This document shows, in pieces, positions 23,701 to 35,700 of a stretch of 64,000 nucleotides of DNA (the stretch's first letter is position 1; each line of letters starts with the position of its first letter). Location of the stretch: contig JACSVZ010000024.1 of the NCBI GenBank assembly GCA_014706295.1, positions 5,251,269-5,315,268 of the forward strand, read 5' to 3'. The notes below the pieces were generated by a model. That model made no database searches. It was not told the DNA's origin and saw nothing but the letters and a program-made list of their open reading frames with translations. The stretch comes from Lycocorax pyrrhopterus obiensis (Eukaryota; Chordata; Aves; Passeriformes; Paradisaeidae). Position numbers and translations under genes: made by a program.

Positions 23701-26700
23701 GTGCGCGCTGCCAGATGTGCGCACGCCCAGGCGTTCCTGCTCACCGGCCGAGGCGAGGCTCAGCACCTCCCTGGGGATGAAGAGCTTGTCCTCGGAGCTG
23801 CGGGCCCAGTCCTTCATCCCCCGCCGGCCCTTCATGGGGAAGTTGATGTCGCTGGACACAGCGGACACGGGCTCCCGCTGGATGCTGGTCACTGCCAGGG
23901 GACACACAGCGGTCACCTCCCGCTCCCGCGTCCCCTCGGGTCCCCACGCCCGCCCCGCCGCTCACCCAGGTTGTCGGTGACGATGAGGGAGCTCTGGAAA
24001 GCCTTCAGCGCGTTCCCGACCAGGTGGATGAAGTCCTCCACCACCTTCATCAGGTGCACGGAGCCGGGAGAGACCTGCGGGAGACGGGAGCAGCTCCGGA
24101 GCCACCGGGACACCCTCGCGGTGGGGACATCCCGGCTGCCACCACCCCCTCGTGCCACTCACCTGCTGGGCATCCTCCCACTTATCGCGGTTCTCCGCAT
24201 CCACCATGTAGCTCACCACCTGGAAGAAGCGCTGCGGGGACGGGGCTCAGCGGGGCCGGGGGCTGGGGACCGACCGACCGCCACCTCCCCGGGGAGGGGA
24301 CCCTCGCCATCCCCCTGCCCGCTACCTGCACGTCCTCGGAGGACGGGATGTAGGTGGCCCTCTTGAAGGTGTCGGTGACGTTGCGCAGGATCTCCACGGA
24401 GAAGAGCAGGTCCCCGCTGTAGTAGGTCTTGCGGGCCATGAGCTCCAGCAGGCTCCGCACCACCTGGGACATGCCCTCCCCTGCCAGCACCCGCTGGCCC
24501 TTCGCCAGGTGCTCCCGCAGCTGGTACGGAGCGGGGACAGCGGCGTCACTCGGCCGCCAGCACCCCCCCAGCACTGCTGAGTGTCCCTTGTCACCCCCAG
24601 AGCCCGGGGGACACGGCGGAGCTAATTGTGTTAATTAAGGCAGCTGCGGGATGTGCGGGGTGAGGGAGTCTACAGGGGTTTGGGGACGTTCAGGGGTGTC
24701 TGGGGACATTCACGAGTGTTTGGGGACATCCCTGGGGGTCTGGGGGCATCCTCCACGTCCCAAAAGCCTTTTCCCAAGGACATGGGAACACAACTTGAAC
24801 AACCCAGCTCTAGGATTTGGGCCTTATTCCAAGCTCATGGAGGTCTGGGGACATTCAGGGGGGTCTGGGGGCATCCATGAGGGTCTGGGGACATCCATGA
24901 GGGTCTGGGGGCATCCAGAGGGGTCTGAGGGCATCCTCCCCATCCCAAAAACCTTTTCCCAAGAACATAGAAACACAACTCCAGCCAGGATCCCCCTCCA
25001 GGTCTGGGATGGGATCCCTGTTCCCACCCCACAGGGGATTCCATGGGGACCTCAGGGAACCTTCCCATCCCAAGAACCGTTTCCCAAGGACACAGCTTGG
25101 ATGGGGTCCCTGTTCCCATCCCACCCAGGAAGCCCTGCCTCAGTTTCCCAATGCAGTACCCAGATGGAGAAGTGAGGTGGCTGTCGGGGGGACAGGGACA
25201 GGGGGCAGAAGGGGCCGTGCCAGAGCGGGCACCTACTGAGAGATGCAAGTATCGGTACTCATGGGAGACGCAGCGGGCGAAGCTGGGCACACCCCAATAG
25301 GCGACCCCATGGGGGCTCAGCAGGCACCGGCGGCTGGCAGACCCTGTGACAGAGATTTGGGATTGGGGCTGGCACTGGAATCACCTCCCGGCACCCCGAT
25401 GCCACCCACAGGCACCCCTGCGCTGCTCCAGATCAGAGGGGTTTCGGGGTGCTCATCCCTGGTGTCACCCAACACCCCCTGCCCTGCTCCAGATGTCTCA
25501 ACCCCAATGCCACTCTCTACCCCTGGGGCTTTGGGGTGGCTCAGCCCAAATGCCACCCACGACCCCCTACTCTGCTCTAGGTCAGAGAGGTTTGGGCCAC
25601 CTGTCCCTCATGCCACCCACCACCCCTGGGGTTCGGAGGTGCTCGTCCCTGATGTCACCCACCACTCCCTGCCCTGCTCCAGGTGGCTCAACCCCAATGC
25701 CACCCACCACCCGCTGCCCTACTCCAGCCTGGGGAGGGTCTGGTGTCACCTGTGGCGTTGGGGGGACATTTGTTGTAGATGATCTCGCCGGCAGCCGTCT
25801 TCTTCCAGGTCAGCAGCATCCCGTACTCGTCCTTGCACATCTCGTGGTAGGCTGGGGGTAAAGAGGGGGATCAGCACTGCCCAGATGCGGGGTGAGGGGC
25901 ACAGGGGTGTGGGGTACCCCATACCTGGGCACTTCTTCTCGTTGCAGGTCTTCACCTCCTCGCCGGTGCCCTCGCAGGGGTAGCCCTGCATGCCCGTGCC
26001 CTCGCACATGCGGAAGCGCCGCTGCCAGCCGGTGTCGCAGGTCTTGGAGCAGAGGCTCCAGTGGTTCCAAGGACCCCACTTGCTGTCTGCTGTGAGGATG
26101 GGGACGCTGTGGGACACGCGGCTCTGCGCAGGGAGAGCGGCACCCGCGGGGACGGGGACGAGGCACCATCGGCGCTGCCCCCCGCGCTGCGAGCCGAAAT
26201 CCCGCGGGGTGTGAAATCCATGGATCAGTAATGTAAATCGCTTTTAGAGCAGACTGGCATCCTGGTGCAGATGCCCCATCCTGGTGCAGATGCCCCTCAT
26301 TCCCTGCCACCATCCACGGGCACCATGGCACAGCCACCACCTCCCTCCACGGCTGCTACCGACGCCACCACCTCTCCCGAAAAACAAGGAGCGGCTCGAA
26401 GGACGGGATGAGGACCTCATGGTCCATCCTTTGCCCGGTGTCCCCCAACACCCAGAGCCGCGCCCAGCCCCGTGTGCACACGCGAGAGCTCACTCGTGCT
26501 TGTACGCCCCAAGCACGGCAGGACCCGCAGCCACCTGGCACCGACGGGTCCCCGGCGCGACCCGCGGCGAGGACAGTGCCAACCCCCAGCTCCTCCAACT
26601 GAGACGCGCCCGGCGCTCCCTGGCATCGCCCTCAGGCTCCTGCTCCCCCGCGGTGGAGGGGGCTGCCAGCACCCCGGGTGTCACCGGCGGTGACACCGCG

Positions 26701-29700
26701 GCGGCGCGACGGCCGGGCCGTGCCGGGTGCCGCGCCCCGCCGCGCGGCCGTCCCCCCGCTCCCCCCCAGCGCGCGGGGCCTTACTGGGACAGGTGGGGTT
26801 GGAGCACTCCCGGGCGTCGGCGTGGGCCCCCTGGCACTCGGCCCAGCCGTGGGCCGAGACGCTGCACTTGCGCGTCCGCTGCTGGGTGCCGTTGGCGCAG
26901 GTGACGGAGCAGCGGCTCCAGGCGCCCCACTCCAGCCACTGCCCTTCCACTGCGGGGACAAGGAGAGCGGCGTCAGCTCCCACTGGACAGCGGCCGCTCG
27001 GCCGCGCGGCCCCGGCTCGCCCTGACCCGCGCCGGGCTCGCCGGGCAACGGGTCCAACCTACGGATGTGCCGGACTGGACAGGCAGGGCTGGATCCTGTC
27101 CTGGGTGGGGGGACTGTCACTGGGACTGGCCCCCACACCGGCTGCACCACAAGGGACACGGTCACAGTGGAGACCCAGGTGTTGCTTGCACCAAACAGCA
27201 TTTTTGGCATCCTTGGCATCGCTTTCAACCAAACCCAGTATCCCTGGCATGGGTCCTGCCAAACCCAGCATCTCTGGCACCACTTCCAACCAAACCCAGC
27301 ATCTCTGGCATTAGTCCTGCCAAATCTAGAAGCCCCAGCATCGCTTTCCACCAGATCCAGCATCCCTGGCATTGCTTCCAACTAAACCCAGCATCCCTGG
27401 TATCACTTCTGGCCAAATCCAGCATCCCTGGCACCGCTTCCAGCCAAATCCAGCATCCCTGGCATCAGTCCTGCTATATCCAGAAGCTCCAGCATCACTC
27501 TCCACCAAGCCCAGCATCCCTGGCATGGTTCCCTGCCAAGCTCAAGAGCTCCAGCAGCATCTCCATGGAGCTGCCGTGGCCAAAGCCATGTGCCACAGGT
27601 GCCACGTCCCTGTCGGAGCTGCTGCAGGAGCAGCTCCCGCGCTCCCTCCTGCTCTGAACTCCCTGCCAGCCCCCCCACGTCACACATGGGGTCCCCATGG
27701 GGACATTGTCCAAGACACGGCCTCCCTGCCCGTCACTGCAGAAACCCCACAGCCACCACCACGGCCACTCCTGGCACGCAGGAGGAAGGGACAGATGTGG
27801 CGCTGCCACCCACACCTGGACAGACCCTGCAGCCGGCCCCATTTGTCACCTCCCTGTGTCCCACACTGTCCATGTGCCACCCCGGTGCCAGATGCAGCAG
27901 ATGGGCAGGGAAGGAACCACCTCCTCTGTGGTCCCCAGGCTGGACCCCTGCCCACACTGGGGTCTGGAGACCCCATCACGGCCAACAGCACTGGTTTTCC
28001 ACTTGGATTTCCAGCGGAGACAGGAGGGTGCACCCCATGTCACAGCACCCCTGTGCCCACGGGCTGTCCCAGGTCCCCAAGGCGGTGCCATCCATCCCTC
28101 ACAGCACCGGGAGCGCGGCCCTGGCGCTCGTGCAGTGCTGTCTCCTGGCATTCCTGGCGGGAAGAAGGAGCGTGGGGAGAGGGAGGTACTGACCCGGGCA
28201 GATCGCGATATTGCAGGGCTTGGCCTGCAGCTCGGGGCCCTCGCAGGCCTTCCCTCCGCGCCGCGAGGCCACGCAGCGCCGCGTCCTGGTCCTGGCCCCT
28301 CGCCCGCAGGTCACCGAGCACAGGCTCCACGGGGACCACTCCTCCCACACGCCGGGAACTGCAACACAGCACAGCCGCAAGCTCCAGCCTCCTCCTCCTC
28401 CTGGCACCGAGGGGTCCTGGCGTGGCAGACCCCTCATGCCCTGCCCGGGGCTCAACCGGGCACGGTCCCCGGCACTGCCTGCCCCGTCATCATCCCAAAT
28501 CCCTGAGCTGGCAGCAGTGCCGCTGCCGCTCCCTGCCCTGCTCCAGCCTCCCCTTTGGGGTCCCGGCACTGGCGGCGCACGTCCCCCCAAAGCCACGCAC
28601 GGGTCACCCCAGTCCACGTCAGCACACCGAGCTCAATCCGCCCCTCGCATCCATGGGAGCTCAGCGCTCCCGGGAAAGGGTCAGGGACCATCCTAAAGGA
28701 TGCTCCGATGTCCTTGGAGTGCCAGGACAGGGCTGCACTCCCTGGTACGGAGGGGAGTGGACACTGCACGTCCTGGAGGTGCAAAGCCCTTGAAACACCC
28801 CAGATTCTGACGGGGCAGCGCGGCTGCCACCGTGGCACTCTGAGGTTCCTCTGGTTTCCGTGTTCCACACGAGATGCACGGACACCACCACGGACAAACG
28901 GGAGACCCCCAGCATCCTGCCTGTCACCTGCCTCGAGGCACTGAGCAGCTCAGCCCCCTCCTGCCCCACGTCAGGAATGCCAGGCTCCAAATCCCCCAGC
29001 GCAGGCTCCAGCACAAAGTCCTGGGGACATCCAGGAGGAGCCCACAGATTGCCAGGAGAGAGGATGGAAAGGAGCTCCCGAGGCAAATCCCCGGCAGCAG
29101 CACCGCTGCCAGGGCACAGGGTGCAGGGCACCCCCTCCAGACGCCTCCCCTGTGGTTTTCCAAGAGGGACTCCAGAGGAGGGAGGGATGCCAACAGGAGC
29201 ATCCCAGCACGAGGTGGGCACCACGACCACGCCAAGCCACCCTCCTGATCCACCACAGCAGCTAAAGGAGACCCCAGAGACGTCCCAGCAACGCAGTCCC
29301 TCTGTCCCCACCCGCCTGCTCAGCCCTGCGGGGAGCCGGCAGCTCATCCCCGCCGTGTCCCCGGTGTCCCCGGTGTCCCCGGTGTCCCCCGTACCTGGGC
29401 AGGTGGCGGTGTTGTTGCAGGTGCGGGTCTCCCGGAGCAGCCCGCTGCACAGCGTCCCGTAGGGAGAGGAGACGCAGGAGCGCGTCCGCACCTGGGAGCC
29501 CTGGCCGCACGTCAGGGAGCACACGCTCCACTGCGACCACTCCTCCGCCGCCGGGTCCCCTGCGGGAGACAGGGAGCCTGAGAGCCCGGGGGGACGGGGG
29601 ACGTGCCACCAGTGCAGCGCCACAAAGGCCACAGGGAGGTGGGTGGGTGGCACTGGTGAGCGCAGGGGTGAGGGTGAGGTAGTGCGGGTGGCAGGGGTGG

Positions 29701-32700
29701 CACTGAGGGCGTCAGTGAGGTGAGGCCACACGGCTCTCTGGGCTCGGCACCAGATAGTGCTGGAGAAGGGATTGGGGCACGGGATCGCAGCTGGCGTGAG
29801 GGACAGGATCCACACCGGGCGGTGCTGGGCAGGCAGGAAGGGTGGACAGCATGGGCAGCACAGGCAGCATGGCCAGGGCAGAAAGGATGGGCAGCGTGGG
29901 CAGCACAGACAGGATGGGCAGCAGGGGCAGGGTGGGCAGCACAAGCAGGGCAGGAAGGATGAGCAGCACAGGCAGCACAGACAGGATGAGCAGCACGGGC
30001 AGCACGGACACGGTGAGCAGCACAAGGCAGCACGGGCAGCCCTTCCACGGCTCCCTCTCCCCACCCCGTCACACACTGACATTTACAACAACCCGCTCTT
30101 ATTAAGGTTGATGATGTCTCTGAGGCTCTTGGACAGCCCTGCAGCAGAGCCCATCCGTTTAAATTAAACAGGGATATATGGGGGAGGGCTCCAAAGGGGG
30201 CCATTTGTCCTGGAGACAGGCAGGGCGAGGGCTCCGTGTCACCCACGGCGGTGACAACGTGCCGGGGCTGCTCCGTGTCACACGGGGACCCCCAGACTGG
30301 ACAGGGTCACCACTGGGGTCACTCACGCTCTGCCCAGGAGCTCCCAGTGGGGCAGAACCCCCGGGAGCAGCCGAGTGTGGCTGGGAATTCTGCACGCCAG
30401 GCACATGGAGCGGAGCCGGGGCCCATCCATCTCCCGCTCGCCTCCGAGCCCTCCGACCATAAATCAGGGAGGCCGGGGAGGGGGGAGCAGCACGCTCAAA
30501 TTACCCAGATGGATTTGCCAAATAAATACATTTGAACGAAACAATTAATAGATTATTTTTTTTTTTTTGCTTTACAACCCTCAGAGGAAAGTGCAGAGGA
30601 AAAAAAATATAAATGGAGCAAATTAAGCCAGTCCATGGGCAGGAAGCTAAAAGGGACTCACTCCATCTCCATCACCCCTGCCCAGGTGCACGAGCCCGGT
30701 GTCACCAGTGTCCCCTGCCTGTTCCTGGTACCTGTCTGGGCCATGTAGACCCCGGGTTCATCCGCTGACCGTGGCCACTGGGTCTTCACCTTCTGGTTCT
30801 CCTCGACCGCATTGCCTAAAAGAGAGAAGCGCTTGGGTGAGAGCGGACAGGGGACAGAGATGGGGACAGGGATGGGGACAGGGATGGGGACAAGCCACCG
30901 CGGGACATTTCAGGGGGATACAGGCATGCCTGGCCCCATGCTGAGCAGCCACAGCACGCCTGAGGGCAAGACACGGTTGAGCATCACTGAGCGCACTCCC
31001 AGCCCCCCAAACGTGTGTCACAGCTACCCCAAAAGTGTCACAGGGGTGGTGGCTGGAGCCCAGCCCAGGGTGGCATGTCCCTGGTGCAGGCAGGGTGCCC
31101 GTGTCCCCACCGTGCCAGGTGGAGGTGCTCTCCCATCCCCACTTATCAGCTTGCTGCAGTGAGGTGGCACAAATTTATGGCTCGGCTCACCAAAAATAAC
31201 AAGTGATCCATCAAGAGCGCTTGGCGTGAAATTAACTGGCATGTGCGGGGCTGCGGGAGCGGGGGGCCGCCTCCCTCGGCCTCCCCCACACCCCTGGGCC
31301 ACCTCCCTGTCCTCCAGCAGGGCTCTTATCCCCAAATCGGGGTCCAGAAGTTCCCCTGGATTCATCCCAGCTGCTCCTGCTGGATGCGTTGTTGGGGACA
31401 GCAGCACAGCACCGTCGATGCCACCCCAGGGATGTCATCACCCCCAAAAATGCCGTGGTCACCCCACTGCTGTGACAGCCAGGAGGGCAGCCAGGGATAG
31501 CGCAAGCGCCCCGTTGAGCTGCCAGCCAAGCACAGCCATGTCCCCAAGGGGTGGAGGGGAGGTGGCATGGGGACACCTGGCACTGGCAGGGCGATTTGGG
31601 CACACGGTGGCTCCCGTTGGGACACGGAGCGGGGACACCCAGCCCCAGGCAGGGAGCACAGCCTGCTCTGGCACTGACTGTGCTGTCAAAAAACCCCAAA
31701 TTTACCAAGTTTTGCCTCAGTTCAGGGTAACCCTTCAGGGCTCCCCGCTGGCACCCTCAGATCCCGTCCTTGGGCATTCCACCCCAGGGCATGGAATTCC
31801 CGGTGGCATGGGAGGCACGGGGGGACCCGGGGACACTGAGGGGGTGCCAGGGGGGTCTGTGGGGCCACCGAGCTGAATTCCCCACAGGGCCACCCCCCCT
31901 CTGGGAGCCCCATGGCAGAATTACACACGGCACGGTGAGAGCCTGGGGAAAACCATAAATCCCGAGGATATATGAGGGCGTTCTCCCGGGCTGTGTTCGA
32001 CAGAGACACCAAATTCAATTTCCTTCGGAGAGCACTAAATCCTCGGCTGTCACCGCGGGGAAGGCTGTGGCCAACCCCAGCACCGCACCCCGCCCTGCCC
32101 TGGGGTCCCCCAGCACCCCACCACAGCACAGCTGGTGGGTGCAAGGACAGGGGGTGATTTTGGGGACATCAGGGGTGTTCTTTTGGAGACCTCACGGTGA
32201 ATCCCAAGGCCGGTTGTGTCCTTGTCCCAGTGGCACCTCGCTGGGGGTTGGTGTCTGAACGGGGCTGGCTTTGGGGCAAGGGAAACCCAAAACTGGAACT
32301 TCTTGGCCTCGACGCAGCAGGGTCACCCAGAGGGGGTCACCTCGAAGGGGGCACAGCCCCACCAGCGCCTGGAGCGCCAGGGTCGAACGCGCCCAAAGTC
32401 ACCCCACAAAACTCCGACCCACCCACGCTTTCCGCCCACGTGCTTCCAACCGCGTCCCTGAATCCCCGCGGGAGAGCCTCCCCACGGCGGGGATGACGCG
32501 AGCGCCGGGGAGCCCGGGGTCACCGCCGTGGGGAGGCTCTGGGCGGGCGCCAGCCCCACGTCGCTGCGGCGGAGGAGCCGCTGAGATCAGCGCTGGGCGC
32601 CCGCCAAGCCTCGGCTCACAGGCGCCATTCAGCCCCCCGGCCCCGCGTGCCACCATCCCCCTGAAAGGGGACCATTCTCCACCCCGGGGGGCCGGGGGGA

Positions 32701-35700
32701 GGCCAGGTGGGAGCCCGGGACCCCCCCCTCGCCGCATGAAGGGCGCTCTGTGCTGTGGCCCCGCGGCTCAGCGCGGTGCCGCCCGGGGGGGACGGTGGCA
32801 GCGGCGTGGCACGAGGGGTGGCCGAGGCAGCGCGTCACCCCCGTGGCTCCGGCACCGCAATAACACTGAGCCTCCGGGCGCTCCGGCCTTTAATTGAATG
32901 TCAAATGTAATTTGGAGAAGGAGCCGGAGTTTGCGCTGCGGCCGTCGCAGCCGGAGAGGCGGAATGTGGCACTGAGCCCTGGCAGCACTGCGGGGACCCC
33001 CGTGGCCAGCGCCCTGCGCCAGGCTCGGGGGAAATAACCCCAGCAAGCCACCCCTGGGGATGGGCTGGACCCCCTGGAGGAGCATCCCGCTTCTCCATCC
33101 CATTCTGTGTCCCACTATTTCATCCCGTCCTGGATCCTGCTTCTCCGTCGCATTCTGTATCCCGCTATTTCATCCCATCCTGTCCTGCTTCTCCATCCCA
33201 TTCTGTGTCCCACTATTTCATCCCATCCTGCATCCCGCTTCTCCATCCCATCCTGGATCCTGCTTCTCCATCCTGTCCTGGATCCCACTTCACCATCCCA
33301 TCCTGTCCTGCTTCTCCATCCCGTCCTGTCCTGCTTCTCCATCCCATCCTGTCCTGCTTCTCCATCTCATCCTGCATCCCGCTTCTCCATCCCATCCTGT
33401 CCTGCTTCTCCATCCCGTCCTGAATCCTGCCTCTCCATCCCTTCCTGGATCCCGCTTCTCCATCCCATCCCAGATCCCGTTTCTCCCCAAGCAGCCCCTG
33501 GCCACAGCCAGTGTCACCCCTTGGGCACAGGTTCAGCTGGGCTGACCTTGGGGCTGGCACCTGACCCTGGCACTGAGCTCTTAATCACCCCGGGGAGTTG
33601 CGTTCAAAGGGGAAACGAAAAAGGATAAAAAAAAAACCCCATAAAATGAAATCAGCTCAAGCAGCTCCCCTCGGGATGAGGTGATTTAGAGCCCTGCAGC
33701 TGTAACGGACCGGGGATTTAGTGGGGGATCTGCCCATAATGACATTTAGCTCCTGAAATAAATGCTAAAGCCCAATGAAATTATCTCTACACCCTCAGCC
33801 CGGCCCCGCCACCTAATCTGCCGGATAAAGACCCCGCGCAGCCCAGTTGCGGATTGCTCCTGCCCGCGCATCACCCTGCGGCTGCTGGAGGTAACAGCTG
33901 GCCAGATGTGTCCCAAAATCCCCGTATCGCCTCGCCGGGCTTGGCACCGCGGGCACGGGCAGCACCGGGGTGAGGCGGCCCCGCCGCGGGCACCCCAATC
34001 CCAGTGCCGGCTGCTTCATCCTCAGCCGACGTTCCTACGATCCCGGAACGAGCGAATGGCCTCATTCCGCCTGGTTAATAGCCCGGCCGCCGTGCCGTGA
34101 CATCCTGCCTGGAATAACAAGCGCCCGGGCTGCAGCAGTCAAGGGTAATTTGCCACGGGAAAGGGTCATTTTACCTGCAAATTGTTTTCCACGTCTCCAT
34201 CAAGGCAGAGCGCGTTGGCTCCTGCTCCTTGCTCCTGCCCCGTGCCAGGGAGGCGGCCAGCGAGTCCAGGGAGCCATGTGGGATGTGCCAGAGCAGCCGT
34301 GGCATCAGCCCTGGCAGCGGTGGGGTCACCGTGGTGGCAAAGTGGCATTCCCAGGGATGGCTGGGCCGTGGCAAGGGCAGAACAAGGTGCAGCTCCACGG
34401 ATTTGAACTTTGGATGGATTCCCTGCTCCATGTGCAGTGTCCCGCTGGAAACTTCCAGCCCCAGGGAGCGTGCTCAGGCAGGATTCATCCATTCCATGGA
34501 TTCCCTGCTCCATGCCCAGTGCCCAAGTGGCACCGTCCTGACCTGGGAGTGGGCTCAGAGAGGATTCATGCATTCCATGGAATCCCTGTTCCATGCCCAG
34601 TGCCCAGGTGGCACCGTCCTGACCTGGGAGTGAGCTCAGGCAGGATTCATCCATTCCATGGATTCCCTGCTCCATGCCCAGCACACAGCTGGCACCAATC
34701 CTACCCCAGGACTGTGCATGGGCAGGATTCATCCACGGCAGTTTCCCTGCTCCATGGGCAGTGCCCCCTTGGCACCCTCCAGCCCCAGGATCCACCCACT
34801 GCACGACGTCCTGCTGCACGCACAGCTCCCAGCTGGCACTTTCCAGTCTCAGAGAGCTCTCACAAACAGGATCCATCCATTGCACGACCTCCCTGCCCCA
34901 CGCACAATTCCCAACATCCCCCTTCCCCACGGACCACACACAGGCAGAACCCACCCATCCCACGACCACCCTGTGGCACCCCTGGGAGCCCCTGTGCGGC
35001 GCGGGGGGAGTCCATCCCCGACCCCCACTCACCGTGCGGCACCTCGGGCAGGTCGAGCTCGTCGGCATTCGCAGAATGCAGCTCGGTGGGGCAGCAGTCG
35101 GGGCCGGCGGGCGCCGGGGTGGGCGCTGGGGCCGGGGGCCGGGTGCCGTTGCGCCGGGGGGCCGGAGGGCTCTCGGCCTGGCAGCTGCAGCCGGCGTGGG
35201 TGAAGCCGCAGCGGCGGGCACCGGGAGCCTGCAGGCACTCCTCGAGCCAGCGGCACAGCACGCTGCAGGTGAACTGGCTGGAGTTGTTGTTGTTGATGAG
35301 CAGCACCTCCACGAAGCGGAACTCCAGGGCTTGCGGCGCCAGCAGCCGCGGGGCCGCCTCGGGCTCGGCCGCCAGGCACAGCTGCACGAAGTTCTTGTCG
35401 AAGTGCAGGAAGGTGAAGGGCCCCGCGCCCTCGCACAGCTCCAGCTCGGCTTCCTCGTCCTCCTCCTCCTCCTGCTGCTGCTGCTCCGGGCGCTGGCGGG
35501 CGGGGGCGGGGCTGGCCTCGCCCCGGGGGTCGCAGGTGTAGTTGGCCAGGTAGTGGTCGAGCGGCAGCACCATGGGCGAGAAGTGGGTGCAGACCTGCTC
35601 CTCCCGGTTGAAGCGGAGGTAGAGCGAGTACTTGGTGGGGTCGGGGTTCTCCAGGGTCCAGGAGCAGCCGGAGGAGATGGTGGGGAACAGGTCCTTGAGG

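Larger units (their letters stand above)
30816..35032 (-). other. ADGRB2: ADGRB2 intron 2 (right arm)
   Basis: 4.2 kb. It holds the 66-bp minisatellite next to exon 2 (about 34,430-34,870), an AT-richer block at about 33,600-34,160 that looks like a conserved non-coding element, and a second minisatellite at about 33,070-33,490. The rest is ordinary GC-rich intron. Confidence 0.75.

Noticed and set aside
23050..24366. 438-codon open frame rich in Cys, Thr and His
   Set aside because: It reads through the intron 13 minisatellite and antisense to real ADGRB2 exons; period of the repeat keeps the frame open.
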